Below, one piece after another: positions 1 through 11,263 of a DNA stretch of 64,000 nt (positions are counted from its first letter, which is position 1; every line of letters begins with the position of its first letter). Below the pieces are notes generated by a model, which was not told the origin of the DNA, did not search any database, and saw only the letters and a list, made by a program, of their open reading frames with translations. Source of the stretch: Luidia sarsii (Eukaryota; Echinodermata; Asteroidea; Paxillosida; Luidiidae); the NCBI GenBank assembly GCA_949987565.1, contig OX465121.1, positions 3,737,117 through 3,801,116 of the forward strand, read 5' to 3'. Made by a program: the position numbers and the translations under genes.

Positions 1-74
1 ATGTGGCAACTTGCGTCAAAAAGGGTCTTTGTACTCTTTTTAGTGCCCAGGAAAAAATGACAGGCAACAAACAG

Positions 75-331
75 AAAAATGGCAAAGAAAACTTTGACCG
101 GACCGGGATTTGAACCCGAGACCTTTGTTTTTGCGGACCAGCGCTCTTACCATCTGAGCTATCCAGCCCTTAGATGGTGGCCTTCCCAAATACTCAACTA
201 GCCTTTGCCGGGGGTCAGAAGTATTCATCCATTGACTGCTGTATAATTATCTCAAGGGATCACACCACTGCTTTCATTCAGATGCAAACAGCCGATTGTG
301 CTTAACCTTGGTTTCGCAGCTCAGGGATCAC
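75..331 (-). repeat. tRNA-derived SINE, copy 1
   Basis: The minus strand of 96-168 folds like a tRNA: a 7-bp acceptor stem (GGCTGGA against TCCGGTC with G-U pairs), a D-arm with A-box-like TAGCTCAGATGG, and a T-arm with B-box GGTTCAAATCC. The anticodon arm does not pair well, so this is a SINE head and not a working tRNA. The flanking body (up to about 331, with the CTTTGCCGGGG and GGGATCAC blocks) recurs at 26461-26760 and 43690-44110. Confidence 0.75.
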
Positions 332-1329
332 TCAGAGTTGATGCAACTATCTCAATATATCTAATTTCAAACAAATAAAGGGAAGACTTACGTCTGAACA
401 AGTTGAACAATCACAAAGGAAACTTTGAAGGTAACCTTGGGGTTCACCGGCAATTTTGAATAAATGGGCGAGTTTACAGAAGGAGTATGAGCAAATTTGA
501 AAAATTAGCAAATTTATAAAAAAATTATCTTATTCTTTGATGAAGGGACGTTCTGAATAATGGGGAATTTAGAAAACGAGGTTAATCTTAAATAATTAGC
601 ATTTTTGAATGGAGGGCAGGTTTTAATTAATAATTGGCATTTATATTCATTTATTATTATAGGCAATTTCAAATAATGGATGATTTTCAATTGGGCAATT
701 TTAAATGAAAGTCCAGTTTGATTAATGGGTGATTTTGGAAACTGGTCATTATTTTATGTACACAGTTTCTGAGAAATTTGTATAAAGCCGGGACAGTATT
801 GAAGAAAAGGAGATTTCCTTCATTAGACAAATTTTTGCTAAAAGCTCAGAAATGATATTCACCAGTTACAGTGCTCATCTCTTCCCCTTGGTCTTCACTC
901 TTGTAGGTGAAGGATGCTTACCACCTGTACATCCAGCCGTTCCTGAAGGAGAACATTGCAGCCTCCAAACTGTAGAGGGAGCCCTTCGGACTGCTTGGGA
1001 TGGGTGCACAATCATAGATGTATATGATATGATATGAATTATTTTGAATAGGGCACACAGTGTTTCATAATGGACACACAATCATTTCTGCTGACTGAAT
1101 TGCCTGTATTCAATCAGTCAGTATAATTTATTACAGTGAATGACCAAACGATTCAAGCCAAATGATCATTTGATTGACTGAGATTTGTACCCAAGACTCT
1201 GGCTGAATGATTTGGCTCGATTCTGAGCAAATCGGAAAAAGACAAAATTTGCACGTTTGAACGCTTCAAAGAATTACTTTAAGAGCAAAGGAGAAACAAT
1301 TTTAAAAGACAATGCTGTTGTCTGGTTTA
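332..1329. other. Unassigned AT-rich DNA
   Basis: No gene, exon or recognised repeat is seen. The short open frames near 852-1081 overlap on both strands and show no domain or splice context. Confidence 0.5.
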
Positions 1330-1436
1330 ACATATCAGCACTCTACCAGCTGAGCTATTCAGCCCTTAGTTGAGACCTTTCCAACTAGTGAACGATGTTT
1401 GCTAAGCTGGGGACACCAGTCTGATGCATTGAAGCA
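1330..1436 (-). repeat. SINE fragment
   Basis: A degenerate copy of the tRNA-derived SINE: the minus strand keeps the A-box region (GCTCAGCTGGTAGAGTGC-like) followed on the plus strand by the AGCCCTTAGTTGAGACC block. The B-box is lost. Confidence 0.55.
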
Positions 1437-1636
1437 TACATTTAATACAATATTTACCAAGAAGTTATTATATCTTCAGTGTTTTCATGACATAACAAAT
1501 CAGTGTTGAATGTAACAATTGCATACAAGCACGCTCAAAGACAGAAATCAACGACAATATCTTAAGCCTGTCATAGATATAAAACAAACAAGATGACTGT
1601 CAACTTCATGCAGTAAACACATTTCAATATACAATT

Positions 1637-1882
1637 GTGACCCGACACAACGACATGAGGAATATCCCACCAAAATACTTTTTAAGTAAACAACGCCTGA
1701 AGTTAAAGTTTCTTTACAATTCGATTACAAATAATACTTCTTTTTTTGTATTTTCGGAAATTTTAAATATTAGAGGATATTATATTTTGATATCATTTGA
1801 AAGCTAATGGTATATTCTTTCACATCATTAGAAAATCTCAAAATCTCAAAAGTGGGGTTATTCCTCATTATGCTGTGGTCTC
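1637..1882 (+). mobile_element. GTGACCC-type MITE, copy 1 (short form, diverged)
   Basis: Starts GTGACCCGACAC and ends in a decayed GGTCTC, flanked by AATT on both sides (1633-1636 and 1883-1886). The interior (GACATGAGGAATATCCCACC near the left end, a block around ATATCATTTGAAAGCTAATGG, and ATTCCTCATTATG near the right end) matches the other ten copies. It has no coding capacity. Confidence 0.8.
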
Positions 1883-2143
1883 AATTGTGGTCTCAATGTC
1901 TCAGAATTGAGAGCTTGAGAGGGTTTTTAAAACGTTGAAAATTTGGTCAACTTTGTCCTTTCAGTCCCATGCAAGATGCAATGCAGCATGTCTTAATTGC
2001 CAAATAATGTCCAGGTTATGTTTAGGATTTGAAATGCTAACCTACACTTATACAATTCCCAGTGCAGCGGTGTAAGTTCCATCCCAGTTATACCAATGAT
2101 GTCCAAAGAGAAAATGCGCCAATGTGCTTTCGGAATCACATAT

Positions 2144-2596
2144 GTGACCCGGCACAGCGACATGAGGAATATCCCACCAAAACACATTTCGAGTAAACAA
2201 CGCCTGAAGTCAAAGTATCTTCTCAATTCGATAAAAAAAAAAGTTAAACAAAAGTTAATGTATTGGTGGATATTATGTTCAAAGGATTTTTCCAAAATCG
2301 ATCTCTAAATGTTGAAAAAAACACGAGGATTTCGGGGGAGTGTTTGTGTACTGTTTTCATGAAAATGTCAAGCTCCTGCCTTCATGAATGGCCGCTTTTG
2401 AGGAATAGAATGGTGCGGCTATATTATGTCTGGTACCAAATGAACGAGCGAAGTCCCCTTGTACTATTTACAACAAAGTTCACATGGAAATAATTTTGAT
2501 ATCATTTGAAAGCTAATGGTATACTCTTTCACATCATTAGCAAATCTCAAAATCACAAAAGTGGGGGTTATTCCTCATTATGCTATGCCGGGTCAC
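2144..2596 (+). mobile_element. GTGACCC-type MITE, copy 2 (long form)
   Basis: Terminal inverted repeats GTGACCCGGCACA / TGCCGGGTCAC with ATAT on each side as target duplication. This 453-bp long form has about 210 bp of extra interior, including a block with GGTACCAAATGAACGAGCGA, compared with the 250-bp short form. The small open frames inside it are chance frames. Confidence 0.85.
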
Positions 2597-3751
2597 ATAT
2601 TTGGTCAACATTCCTACATTTTGGTCTATGAGAAGTTTGAACTAATTTTTACAGTTCAATGTAGAGCAGTTGTCTAAGTTGTGCCCTTTCCTAGTGGAAA
2701 TAGAATTCCAAGTGAATTTCTTTCCAATGGCCAGGCACTGTCAGTGTGATGCAAATCAGTGGACAAAATTTGACACAGGTGTGACTCTAAAATCTGATAT
2801 TTTGGCTCATTATTATAATTTTTAATTAAGGTGAAAATTTAAGATTGTGGTTCCGATCCTAGCAGTACCTTTTGGGAAGGCATTCAGCCAATGAGAAAGA
2901 TCCTGCTAGGATCCTTAAGCTTGGACATTTCATATTGCTTAAAATGGTTTATTAATTGAAAGTTTAAGATATTTAATTAATTGCAATAATCTAGAATAAG
3001 TTGATGTTGATCTTTTCGTGTTAACTTAAGATTTTTAAGAAATTTGATTTGTAGAATTGGTAAATTGCTGTAACTTATTGTTTATACATGTATGACCTTT
3101 TTTTATTTACTTACCTCCATCCCTATATCTCAAAATCTGGAAATATTGAAAGGGATTGGGTACATTGATAAATGTTACATGTATGTACATGTACATGGTA
3201 GGGTGCTGTGTACGGTATCAATTAATTGAATGAGCTTTAATTGACTAATGTGTGTTTTATTTCACTACCATGAACCAATTCTAAAACAAAACATAACGGA
3301 AGATTCACTGGACCTACCAGTAGACCAGGCTAATTTTTGTTGACATTTATTTTAATTAATTAAAAATTCCCAGTGGGTTGTCCTTTGATTGAATATAAAC
3401 CATTTGAATTGATTAATTATTTATAACAAAAGCCTTCCTTTTTTTCAATAAGACAACAATAAGGTGATTTTTATTGTATAGATCATTATTATTGTTATTA
3501 AAGAACAATGTTTCTTACTGATATCAATCATTGTACGGAGTAACCAATTGCTTACTGCAGTTTCAATAAATCAAATTATATTTCTGAAATTAGTATCCCT
3601 GGTGTTTTTCTCTCCAACCTCGTCCACGCATATAGCAAGGTTATTGCTTTATGGTTAAATAGACTAACCCCGGCCTATGGCATAGGCCTATAGCAAAGAA
3701 CACGGCAACTGGTCTTAAAGTGTCTCGTACATTCGGGTCAACAGAGAGGCG
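2597..3751. other. Non-coding; relic inverted pair of Penelope-type tails at 2856-2912
   Basis: Within AT-rich DNA, 2856-2912 holds CCGATCCTAGCAG and, facing it, GATCCTGCTAGGATCC, a decayed head-to-head pair of the repeat described at 45498-45575. Nothing else is recognised. Confidence 0.5.
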
Positions 3752-4060
3752 GTGTCACTGAATGGGATTACACCATCATTTTCACAATCAGTCTACCGAA
3801 AACCCACGGAAATATACCAATACCTACATCGAATGTCTTCCCACCCACCCCATGTATTCAACGTATTCATCTACGGAGTATGTCTTCGATATGCAAGGAA
3901 TACAAACAATACTGAAGATTTCGAAGAAACGGTCAAAAACTTCTCACAAAAACTTCTCCAAAGAGGCTACTCCAAACCCGAGATCGACCTTGCAACAAGG
4001 AAAGTATCTCCCGCCAACCGACCCAACCTGGTTCGCAAACCGCAACCCAATACCCGAACA
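3752..4060 (+). pseudogene. Penelope-like reverse transcriptase fragment (C-terminal part)
   Basis: About 100 codons read SVYRKPT, QYLH and SSHPPH, followed by a region ending in RGYSKPEID. This resembles the segment after the catalytic palm in Penelope-like reverse transcriptases (Y.KPTD, YLH, S.HP.H). The catalytic aspartates are absent upstream and the frame is shifted within the fragment, so it is a dead remnant. The family call rests on motif recall; a related reverse transcriptase family is possible. Confidence 0.5.
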
Positions 4061-4061
4061 T

Positions 4062-4200
4062 TGGAACAACCCTTAGTGTCTTTGCCGGGGTGGAGCGCTG
4101 GTTAGTATAGAAGTTTGGAACCAATTCGACCATTACCTGCCGTATATCTCCAGGGATCACATTCCCCACTTTCATCCACATGCAACCAATGGTTGGAAAC
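4062..4200 (-). repeat. SINE fragment (non-tRNA module)
   Basis: Contains CCCTTAGTGTCTTTGCCGGGG, a block around GCCGTATATCTCCAGGGATC, and CTTTCATCCACATGCAAC, matching the module beside the tRNA-like head in the SINE copies at 75 and 26461. Confidence 0.6.
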
Positions 4201-5127
4201 CATTTTTTTCAAAATGGCTGCAGAGAGACAAACTACACTGCAAAACCGCACCGCGGGCCTCCACCCTTGCTCGCAAACAATGTGGTAGCCGAGCTGTATA
4301 CGTGCATCGTGAACTGTGAGCACTGACGCTAGCGCCTATGGATCTCTGTTTTGATTGGTGAAGACTCTTGCATATTATGCATATCGTATCTTCTACCATT
4401 ACCAAAATTGTAGCAAATGTAAAGAAAAGCACAAGCTAATTTGTGGAGCAGAGTTCCAAAGGCGTGCGGGCAATTCGTCGTGTAGTCTTTCTCTCTGACG
4501 TGAACCTGTACAGTAGGATTCGTTGGAGCGTACATTGACATCGCTAATAATGGGTTACTCAACGTGCCGTGATTAATTTTTAATTAAGCATCGGCTAAGC
4601 AGACAGTAACCCATTCTTTGCAAACCTGGAATAGGCCGCTCGTATATCTACTTCATTTTAATTGGTGCGTGTTTCATATAGAGTTACCATTGGGGCGTTG
4701 TGGGTAGATTTCTATACCCCTGTAGGCTGTATATCAAATACAGTTCGATCATAATAGCATAATCATTTATTCGGGTAAATTTAAGCTTAGTCGCTCAGGA
4801 TCAATTCATTTTTTTTTTTACATTTTTGATTCAATTTGAAAACATTGTGCAGGTATGCCAGTGCACAGCACGTGAATTGGCTTCCAACCCGTACTTATTA
4901 AAACTGTGGCGACGTCCCCTTCCCTTGCATTACGCTGTCTATCGTCAATTTCAGAAGAATAATAAAAACGCCTCGTACCAGCCAGCTCTATATGATTTCT
5001 CTGATGACAGATCTCACTCCTTAACTTAAGCGATTGACATCGTCACAGGTAGGTTAAGTTCGTGCAAAAGGTGAAAAAGAAGGACATTATTCGGTTGTTT
5101 TAGCTTGAATAATATTACAGGGGCCAG
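4201..5127. other. Unassigned DNA
   Basis: No supported gene. A segment near 4516 (GGATTCGTTGGAGCGTACAT) resembles 6891-6925, hinting at a small dispersed repeat. Confidence 0.4.
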
Positions 5128-5303
5128 TCATTATTTTGTGCACACACCTATGGGCCCATCATTATTTTGTGCACAAACCTATGGGCCAGTCATTTGTGCA
5201 TAATGTGCATAAACCTATGACCATTCATTTTGTGCACAAACCTATGGGCCAGTCATTTCTGCATATTATCTATGGTCAGTCAATTTGTGCACAAACCTAT
5301 TGG
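5128..5303. repeat. About 29-bp minisatellite, left part
   Basis: Degenerate tandem units around TTTGTGCACAAACCTATGGG with a CCAGTCATT linker, about six units. The array resumes at 6192-6322 on the far side of a Penelope-like insertion. Confidence 0.75.
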
Positions 5304-5315
5304 ACATCCATTTGT
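5304..5315. repeat. Target-site duplication, left copy
   Basis: ACATCCATTTGT is repeated exactly at 6180-6191 and brackets the 864-bp element 5316-6179. Confidence 0.8.
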
Positions 5316-5326
5316 CAAAAATTTAG

Positions 5327-5370
5327 TGGGCCTGACGTTTCGATCCTAGCAGGACCTTTCTCAAAGGCAG
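5327..5370 (-). ncRNA. Hammerhead-like motif at PLE 3' end
   Basis: On the minus strand: GCCT, then TTGAGAAA, a 5-bp helix GGTCC-TGCTA-GGATC (one G-U pair), GAAACGTC, then AGGC closing with the first GCCT. The order (outer helix, box, helix II, GAAAC, GUC, outer helix) follows the minimal hammerheads reported for PLEs, but the canonical CUGANGA box is not present. Cleavage activity is doubtful. Confidence 0.45.
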
Positions 5371-5640
5371 AGTGACAAGGACAAAACAGATACATGTACA
5401 CGAAGGCAGGGGGAGAGAGTGAATAGGACACGGATGAGAAACAGAGGACAAAGAGTGAAGCTGGTAGGGAGAGATCAAAGGGAAGGGCAAGGGGTAGGGA
5501 TTAGTGAGAGGAGGGGGAAAGATCAAAGAGAAGGGCAAGGAGTGGGGTAGGGATTAGTGACAATAGGGGGAAAAGATCAAAGAGAGAAGTGTGAAAGACT
5601 GAACACAAAAGAAGGATTATCAGAAAGCTGCATGGTGTTA

Positions 5641-6120
5641 GTCATTACCCTCCTGGATGTTGAGACCATGTGGTTGAATAGTCCGAAGACGCTTCATCCA
5701 CATTTTCTCACGGCTAAGACGGACAGCATTACTACGGTGACCAAGTGATTCTATGCCCAGTACACTCATATCTGATATCGAATGATCAGGGAGATTGAAG
5801 TGATACCCAACAGGGGTGTCCATTTTACCGGTTTTGATGGTAGACCTATGGCCATAGATTCGTTTTTTGAGGGTGTTTTTTGTCTCGCCAACATACTGAA
5901 TATTACAACTCTACAAGAGATGAGGTATATGATGTTTGAGGTAGTGCACGTGATAGAGCCATAGGTCGTGTGGGTAGTTCCAGAAGAATGTCCATTGAAA
6001 GAGTCTATTTCCTTGACATGTGTCTTGCAAACAATGCATTTCGAGGTACACTTAAATGTACCAAATTTGGTTGGAGGTGAAGAGTCCAAAGGGGGAACCT
6101 ATGCTCGGACAATTAAGTCA
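5641..6120 (-). pseudogene. PLE GIY-YIG endonuclease, frameshifted
   Basis: The minus frame has the paired-cysteine segment FKCTSKCIVCK, a TTHTTYGSITC stretch, and TSNIIYLISC, the characteristic start of PLE GIY-YIG nucleases (.NVIYLI.C..C). After a frameshift near 5800 the C-terminal signature continues with TPVGYHFNLPDHS, DMSVLGIE, REKMW and GLNIQEGN. The region expected to carry the GET motif has degenerated, so no activity is expected. In intact elements this nuclease nicks target DNA for reverse transcription. Confidence 0.75.
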
Positions 6121-6191
6121 CGCAGGTTACGGGGGCGCCTGAAAGCCAAAACAGGCGAATTAGGAATGGCTTCAGCCAGACATCCATTTGT

Positions 6192-6322
6192 GCACAAACC
6201 TGTGGGAAAGTCATTCGTGCACATAACAATGGGCCTGTCATTATTTTGTGTACAGACCAATTGGCCAGTCATGTGTGCACATATCTATCGGCCCGTCATT
6301 GTGCACAGACCAATAGGCATAA
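6192..6322. repeat. About 29-bp minisatellite, right part
   Basis: Continues the GTGCACAAACC / GGGCCTGTCATT-type units of 5128-5303 after the PLE insertion; the first bases complete the unit interrupted at 5303. Confidence 0.7.
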
Positions 6323-7325
6323 CTTGAGTTTATACAATCCACATTCTTTACTTGAAGATGTTTTCATTGAATAAAGGAGAAAAGTATGCAATACTATATT
6401 TTTTTCAAACTTCTGTTATTTTTTCCAGACTTCCGTAGAAAGGGTGCTTTGTATAAAGAATGAAACACAAGAATGTGATATCACACTGGGGAGTTGCACT
6501 TTAAGTGGGCAGATTTCTATACCACTGTACGTCAGTGTCTTATTGCGTGATGGCAGGTGTTTCTTTACTGTAGAGTTCCGCTGCTCTGCCCCATCTCGTA
6601 TACCAGCCCCAACCCCACTGGTTCTTAGGAGATTCACATTTTTGTCCGTCAGACAAAACCCGAAAATCCAGCTAGTGGTTCGTTTCCGAATTTGAAGGTT
6701 TCGTGGCACCACGAAACTGGGGCCAAAAAACTCCACAAATTCACAAGGACATATCTCGGTATTTTCTTCCTAAGGGGCCAAAAGGGCCAAACATTTTTCT
6801 TCGAACCCGACAACACACTGTGAAGGGGCCATAACATAAACAGCTCAACAAGGACATTTACAAGGACTGATATAAGTTTATTGAACTACTACGGGATTCG
6901 CTGGAGCGTGCCTTGACGTCGCTATGTACTGTACATGTACTGCTGCTCTTGGGAATTTTGCTGGCTACGAGTGCACACTTGGAACATCTAAACCGTGAAA
7001 AGGGGGTGAACATTACATGTCATTTCGCCATGAAACTAAAAAGTCACTGTGATTTCACGGTGCATTTTACAGTGAATTCACCGTGAAAATAATCACTTTT
7101 CTGACCTGATAAGGACATCTTCAGGTCACTAAAGAGACCGTGAAAAAACTGAATATCTAGGATGGCAAGCTCCAGCCTTGAGTGATGGCTAATTTAATTA
7201 CCAGTAGGGACCGCCAGCCCCCATAGAGGTACTGTATGGTGTCCGTGTACCTGTCACTCCCAGATACTTCTAAATTGCCTCTAGCCATTTACCACCAAGG
7301 ATGTGGCCTTGGAGACCACTGGTGA
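6323..7325. other. Unassigned DNA with one duplicated patch
   Basis: No gene recognised. 6934-6980 (TGTACTGTACATGTACTGCT onward, with CTTGGGAATTTTG) repeats 47271-47318, just before segment copy C, so the duplicated block may once have started further upstream. Confidence 0.5.
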
Positions 7326-7416
7326 AAACACGGGACGGAAGTACACGTACAGATTGAAGTGCTGAGTCACGCGAGGGTGAGCATACGGTACGGGGGTGTC
7401 CCCCACAGACATAAAT

Positions 7417-7668
7417 GTGACCAGGCACAGCATAATGAGGAATAACCCCATTTTTTAGATTTTGAAGTTTTCTAATGATGTGAAAGACTATACCATTAGC
7501 TTTCAAATGATATCAAAATATAATATCCTGTAATATTTAAACATTTCCGAAAATACAAAAAAGAAGAAGATTATTTGTAATTGAATTGTGAAGATACTTT
7601 AACTTCAGGCGTTGTTTACTCAAAAAGTGTTTTGGTGGGATATTCTTCATGTTGGTGTGCCGGGTCAA
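7417..7668 (-). mobile_element. GTGACCC-type MITE, copy 3
   Basis: GTGACCAGGCACA at the left and TGCCGGGTCA at the right, flanked by AAAT on both sides. Copies B (about 11513) and C (about 48107) carry the uninterrupted site ATAAATAACC, so insertion here is specific to copy A. Confidence 0.9.
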
Positions 7669-9057
7669 AAATAACCTACTGACGGACAACAGCGGGCGCT
7701 TGACTGTAATTTCAGGACGCGTGAAAAACCATGGACAAACTTGTTCGTTACGTCACACGGACGGGCGTACGAGAAAAATGACCGCCAATGTTTGATTCAT
7801 TATTTTTTTTCTAATAACAAATACGCAAATACACATATAATGGAGTATGTAGTCATTTCTGAAAAGAGCTCTTGATCTCAATCAGCATGGTTTCATCCAA
7901 ACAATCCAGTTTGAATCCACCATTCTCGGATTTCTCCATATGTTTGTGCACATTGTCAATCTACGTCCGACCATGGTTTCACATTTAGTCTGGCGCCGTC
8001 ACCATTACAGTATCCGGACGTCACTTTCCATAGGCGTTATGTATGGCTGTCGGTCTATAGGTTAATTGTGTGTGTGGTGTCCCGAGCTTGGGTGAGGACG
8101 GGGGAGGGGCCGCCACAGAAAGATTGTAGATTACTTGATTGATTGATTTAATTCATGTAAGCAGAGGGATAATGAAGGCATGGCATGGACATTGTAAATT
8201 CTGGATCCACGTAGTACATGCACCTACGGGACGTGTGCTTACATGTTAAATATCAATTTGGATACATACACAGCTGCTCTATGGTCTAGCAATACGCATT
8301 ATGAGGCTACATAGGCCATACAGAGGCCGTTACTGTCAGGAAACTTGCAACAGCAAGACAAGATCCCAACAATAACTGCTTCAAGTTCAACTGCAATAGC
8401 GCTGCAAACACAACGCATATACAATGTACAGCGAGAGGGTCAAAGGTCACGCTCGTGGCTTCCCACACAACCGTGCAGCCAGGGAAAGCGTGTGTACAAA
8501 GACACCACATGAATATGTGAGCACGCAAAATAATACAGTACACATACACTGTACATGGATACTTCAACGCACTGACGTGACATGTACATACATGGGGGTG
8601 GCATCAAGGCAATATTTGCCGAGCCAAACTGCTGGCAACCCTCGGTTAGTTCCCCCCCAAAAAAACAAAAAAAAAACAAAAAAACAAAAAAAACAAGAAA
8701 AAACAAAAAAACAACAACAACAGTCCAGTGCGGACAGGGCTTCAGCATGATCGAGAGGGGAAATGGTTGTTTGGGATTGAACTTCGTGTCAAGTGATGCG
8801 AGGTATTTGCTTTATTATGTGCCAAGATCAACATGTATCTTATTCTACGTTCACTGAACGTCTCAGTGCGTCTATTGTACACAACTGTTATGGGGTTTGT
8901 GTTCCCACAGCACACACATTCTGACGCTGCACACACTTTCGCGTGTCGTTCGCTGTCCCGGGCAGGGAAATTGATGGAAATACAGGCTTGAATTACTCGG
9001 CGGTGAAAGTGGAATCGCGTTTCAAACTGCTCGGACACTGACCGGTCAATCTTCAGC

Positions 9058-9163
9058 ATGCTTCGCGCTGGTGGCGTAAGACACGGAGGAAGGCACTTGA
9101 GGGTAATGCTTCTTCTCTGCCTTTGGACTGCACTCCTCCATCGGATCCACGGACAAGACACAG
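9058..9163 (+). CDS. Signal-peptide first exon, copy A
   Basis: ATG at 9058 opens 35 codons plus one base: a basic N-region (MLRAGGVRHGGRHLR), a hydrophobic core VMLLLCLWTALL, and a likely cleavage site near HG-QDT. The exon ends ACAG before the donor GTAAGA, in phase 1, matching the phase of every downstream domain exon of gene 1 (next 20788). It targets the receptor to the secretory pathway. Copies B and C differ by only a few mostly synonymous bases. Whether A is used by gene 1 as an alternative first exon, or is an orphan, cannot be told from sequence. The start is set by being the first ATG before the leader core. Confidence 0.8.
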
Positions 9164-9517
9164 GTAAGAATTCAATGTCGCTCACAACAGGAAATAACCT
9201 ATAGTGAAGCAAAAACTATGGGTAGGCGTAATACTTCAGGAGCACTGGTATACATTGACCAGCGTGGGCCTGAGGTCTAAATGATTCATTGCTGTCATTA
9301 ATGGTTCATAACATGCCCAACTCTTGAAGTGTACCTTTCAAAATCAAATGGAGGGTCTAGGATTTCGTACAACACTTTTTACCTAACTTTGTTCGCAGTA
9401 TAACTGTGTAAAAGAAAATCTTGTGTAAAAGAAAAGTAGCATGGATTTTGCAGTGTGGCTCCTGCTGATTGTAATTTCATAATAAAATGTGATTTCGTTT
9501 TGAGAAACATGACAAAT

Positions 9518-9767
9518 GTGACCCGGCACAGCGACATGAGGAATATCCCACCAAAACACTTTTCGAGTAAATAACGCCTAAAGTCAAAGTATCTTCTCAA
9601 TTCGGTTAAAAATCAATTCTCTTTTTTTGTGTGTATTTTCGGAAAGTTAATGTATTGGAGAAAATTTTGATATCATTTGAAAGCTAATGGTACACTCTTT
9701 CACATCATTAGAAAATCTCAAAATCTCATAAGTGGGAGTTATTCCTCATTATGATGTGCCGGGTCAC
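9518..9767 (+). mobile_element. GTGACCC-type MITE, copy 4
   Basis: 250 bp, terminal repeats GTGACCCGGCACA / TGCCGGGTCAC, AAAT on both sides. The same insertion is at 13739-13988 in copy B; copy C has the empty site at about 50264 (ATGACTAATAAG). Confidence 0.9.
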
Positions 9768-10605
9768 AAATAAGAATGCTTTTTAATATCATTATCCTGT
9801 ACTCTTACGCCGTGGTCAAGTCTCTTTTCATTCAAGAATTATCCTGGTAAGGCTGAACTCTGACACAGACTAAAATAATGGTTGATGCAGGGAGTTGAAA
9901 ACCCTATCGCAACAGTCTGTGTTATTTGTTGAAAATATTAAATCACTGGAACAAATACAAGGGAGCATTAACTTCGATGACGTTTACAAATCTCCTGGGC
10001 CAATTTTCAAATATTTTTCTACACTTAAAGTCCTCTTTTCAAGGAGTATTTCATTGAGGGATCCTTTAAGTTAGCATATCTTGGACACCGTATCCAATAT
10101 CGATTGTAGCCGGGAGTGGGTTTGTTTTTAAAATGTTTAAAATAATACACAGTTATAATGATCGTTGCATTTTGGACAGGAAGTTGTCTCTGTCAGTCAT
10201 TTTTTCCTCTATTGTTTAATTTAGATAGGAGTTTATATTTCACGTGGAATCGTGTCCAGTCTGTCGGTCACCTATAAGAGCAAAGAAATCCAGCGAAAGA
10301 GAAAACGATGAAATAAAAAATGTCCGACGCTATTCGAGCATAGTGTAAACTAAAAACAGGGGTATAGTAATGCAACAATAGCCGTCGATACGGAACTGTT
10401 CATTGGTGGGTTTTTCCTACCTTCCTGCCTTTCCACCTCATTCATTAATCGTTTTTAAGTTTTCTTTTCCTACCATTACGACTTGGATACAATGAATATA
10501 TTTGTTGAATTTGTTTGAACTTTAGAAAGAATGAGGTGCTATCCAAAAGCACGTTCATTGGGCATAGTTATTCTGCTCTCCAATCTGTTATGTTATTGAT
10601 AATAT

Positions 10606-10854
10606 GTGACCCGACACAGCGACATGAGGAATATCCCACCAAAACACTTTTCGAGTAAACAATGCATAAAGTCAAAGTATCTTCTCAATTCGATTAAAAA
10701 TCAATTTTCTTTTTTCTTTTTATTTTCGGAAAGTTAATGTATTGGGGGAAATTTTGATACCATTTGAAAGCTAATAGTACACTCTTTCACATCATTAGAA
10801 AATCAAAAAATCTCAAAAGTGGGGTTTTTTCTTCATGATGATGTGCCGGGTCAC
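10606..10854 (+). mobile_element. GTGACCC-type MITE, copy 5
   Basis: GTGACCCGACACA to TGCCGGGTCAC with ATAT duplications. In copy C the matching position (50957) holds a different, long-form MITE in the opposite orientation. Confidence 0.85.
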
Positions 10855-11263
10855 ATATAGTTTAAGCAGCAGCATGCGCCTTACCTGTTCTCGACATACT
10901 CTAATTGGGTCGGCTTACAAGTTAGAACTAATAATGGTGCACCCATCCCGGCAAGGACTAGTTGAGTGCTCAGGAAGACCGCTATCTAAGGGTTGATTTG
11001 CTCAAGTGGTAAAAGCGCTGGTAAACTTCGCACTTAAATTTCATGTTCTGGTGCAGTCCAATTCTTTTAGCCACTTTTCATATTGTTTTCCAGAAGGATT
11101 TCCAGTCAGTTTAATCAAGGACACAAGATATCGGGGTTGTTAAACATCGTCACCTGCTACTAAGTATAAGTTTGATCACCCCACTGAGTTCCGCTTTCGT
11201 TCAACGGTTTCACTTAACTGGAACATTATCATGCTCATATCCTCTATGCACGCCCATGTTACA
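10855..11263. other. Unassigned spacer between copies A and B
   Basis: Nothing coding is seen. 10990-11030 has a SINE-like A-box (TTGCTCAAGTGGTAAAAGCG) without a B-box. Confidence 0.4.

Larger units (their letters stand above)
5316..6179 (-). mobile_element. 5'-truncated Penelope-like element (PLE)
   Basis: An insertion bounded by a perfect 12-bp target duplication that interrupts a minisatellite. On the minus strand it reads the end of a reverse transcriptase linker (RRPRNLRDLIVRA), a GIY-YIG type endonuclease, a pyrimidine-rich 3' untranslated part, and a hammerhead-like motif at the extreme 3' end. The upstream reverse transcriptase domain is missing, as expected for a 5' truncation. Frame breaks show it is inactive. 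Confidence 0.8.
7326..10605 (+). repeat. Segmental duplication, copy A (promoter + leader exon)
   Basis: Collinear with 11400-14370 (copy B) and 48003-50956 (copy C), with high identity over about 3 kb. A-specific changes are a MITE at 7417, a 31-bp insertion near 7979, a roughly 73-bp deletion near 8346 and an extra stretch of about 130 bp near 10256. Contains the signal-peptide exon 9058-9163. Confidence 0.9.

Noticed and set aside
96..168. A functional tRNA gene on the minus strand
   Set aside because: Acceptor, D and T arms pair, but the anticodon arm does not, and the same unit with long shared flanks recurs at 26490 and 43726: a SINE.
5328..5376. Canonical hammerhead ribozyme
   Set aside because: The CUGANGA box is not present, so only a hammerhead-like label is justified.
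8307..8857. Genes within the duplicated segments (frames repeated near 12224 and 48819)
   Set aside because: Frames are on both strands, are broken differently in each copy, and run through polyA tracts; conservation is explained by recent duplication.
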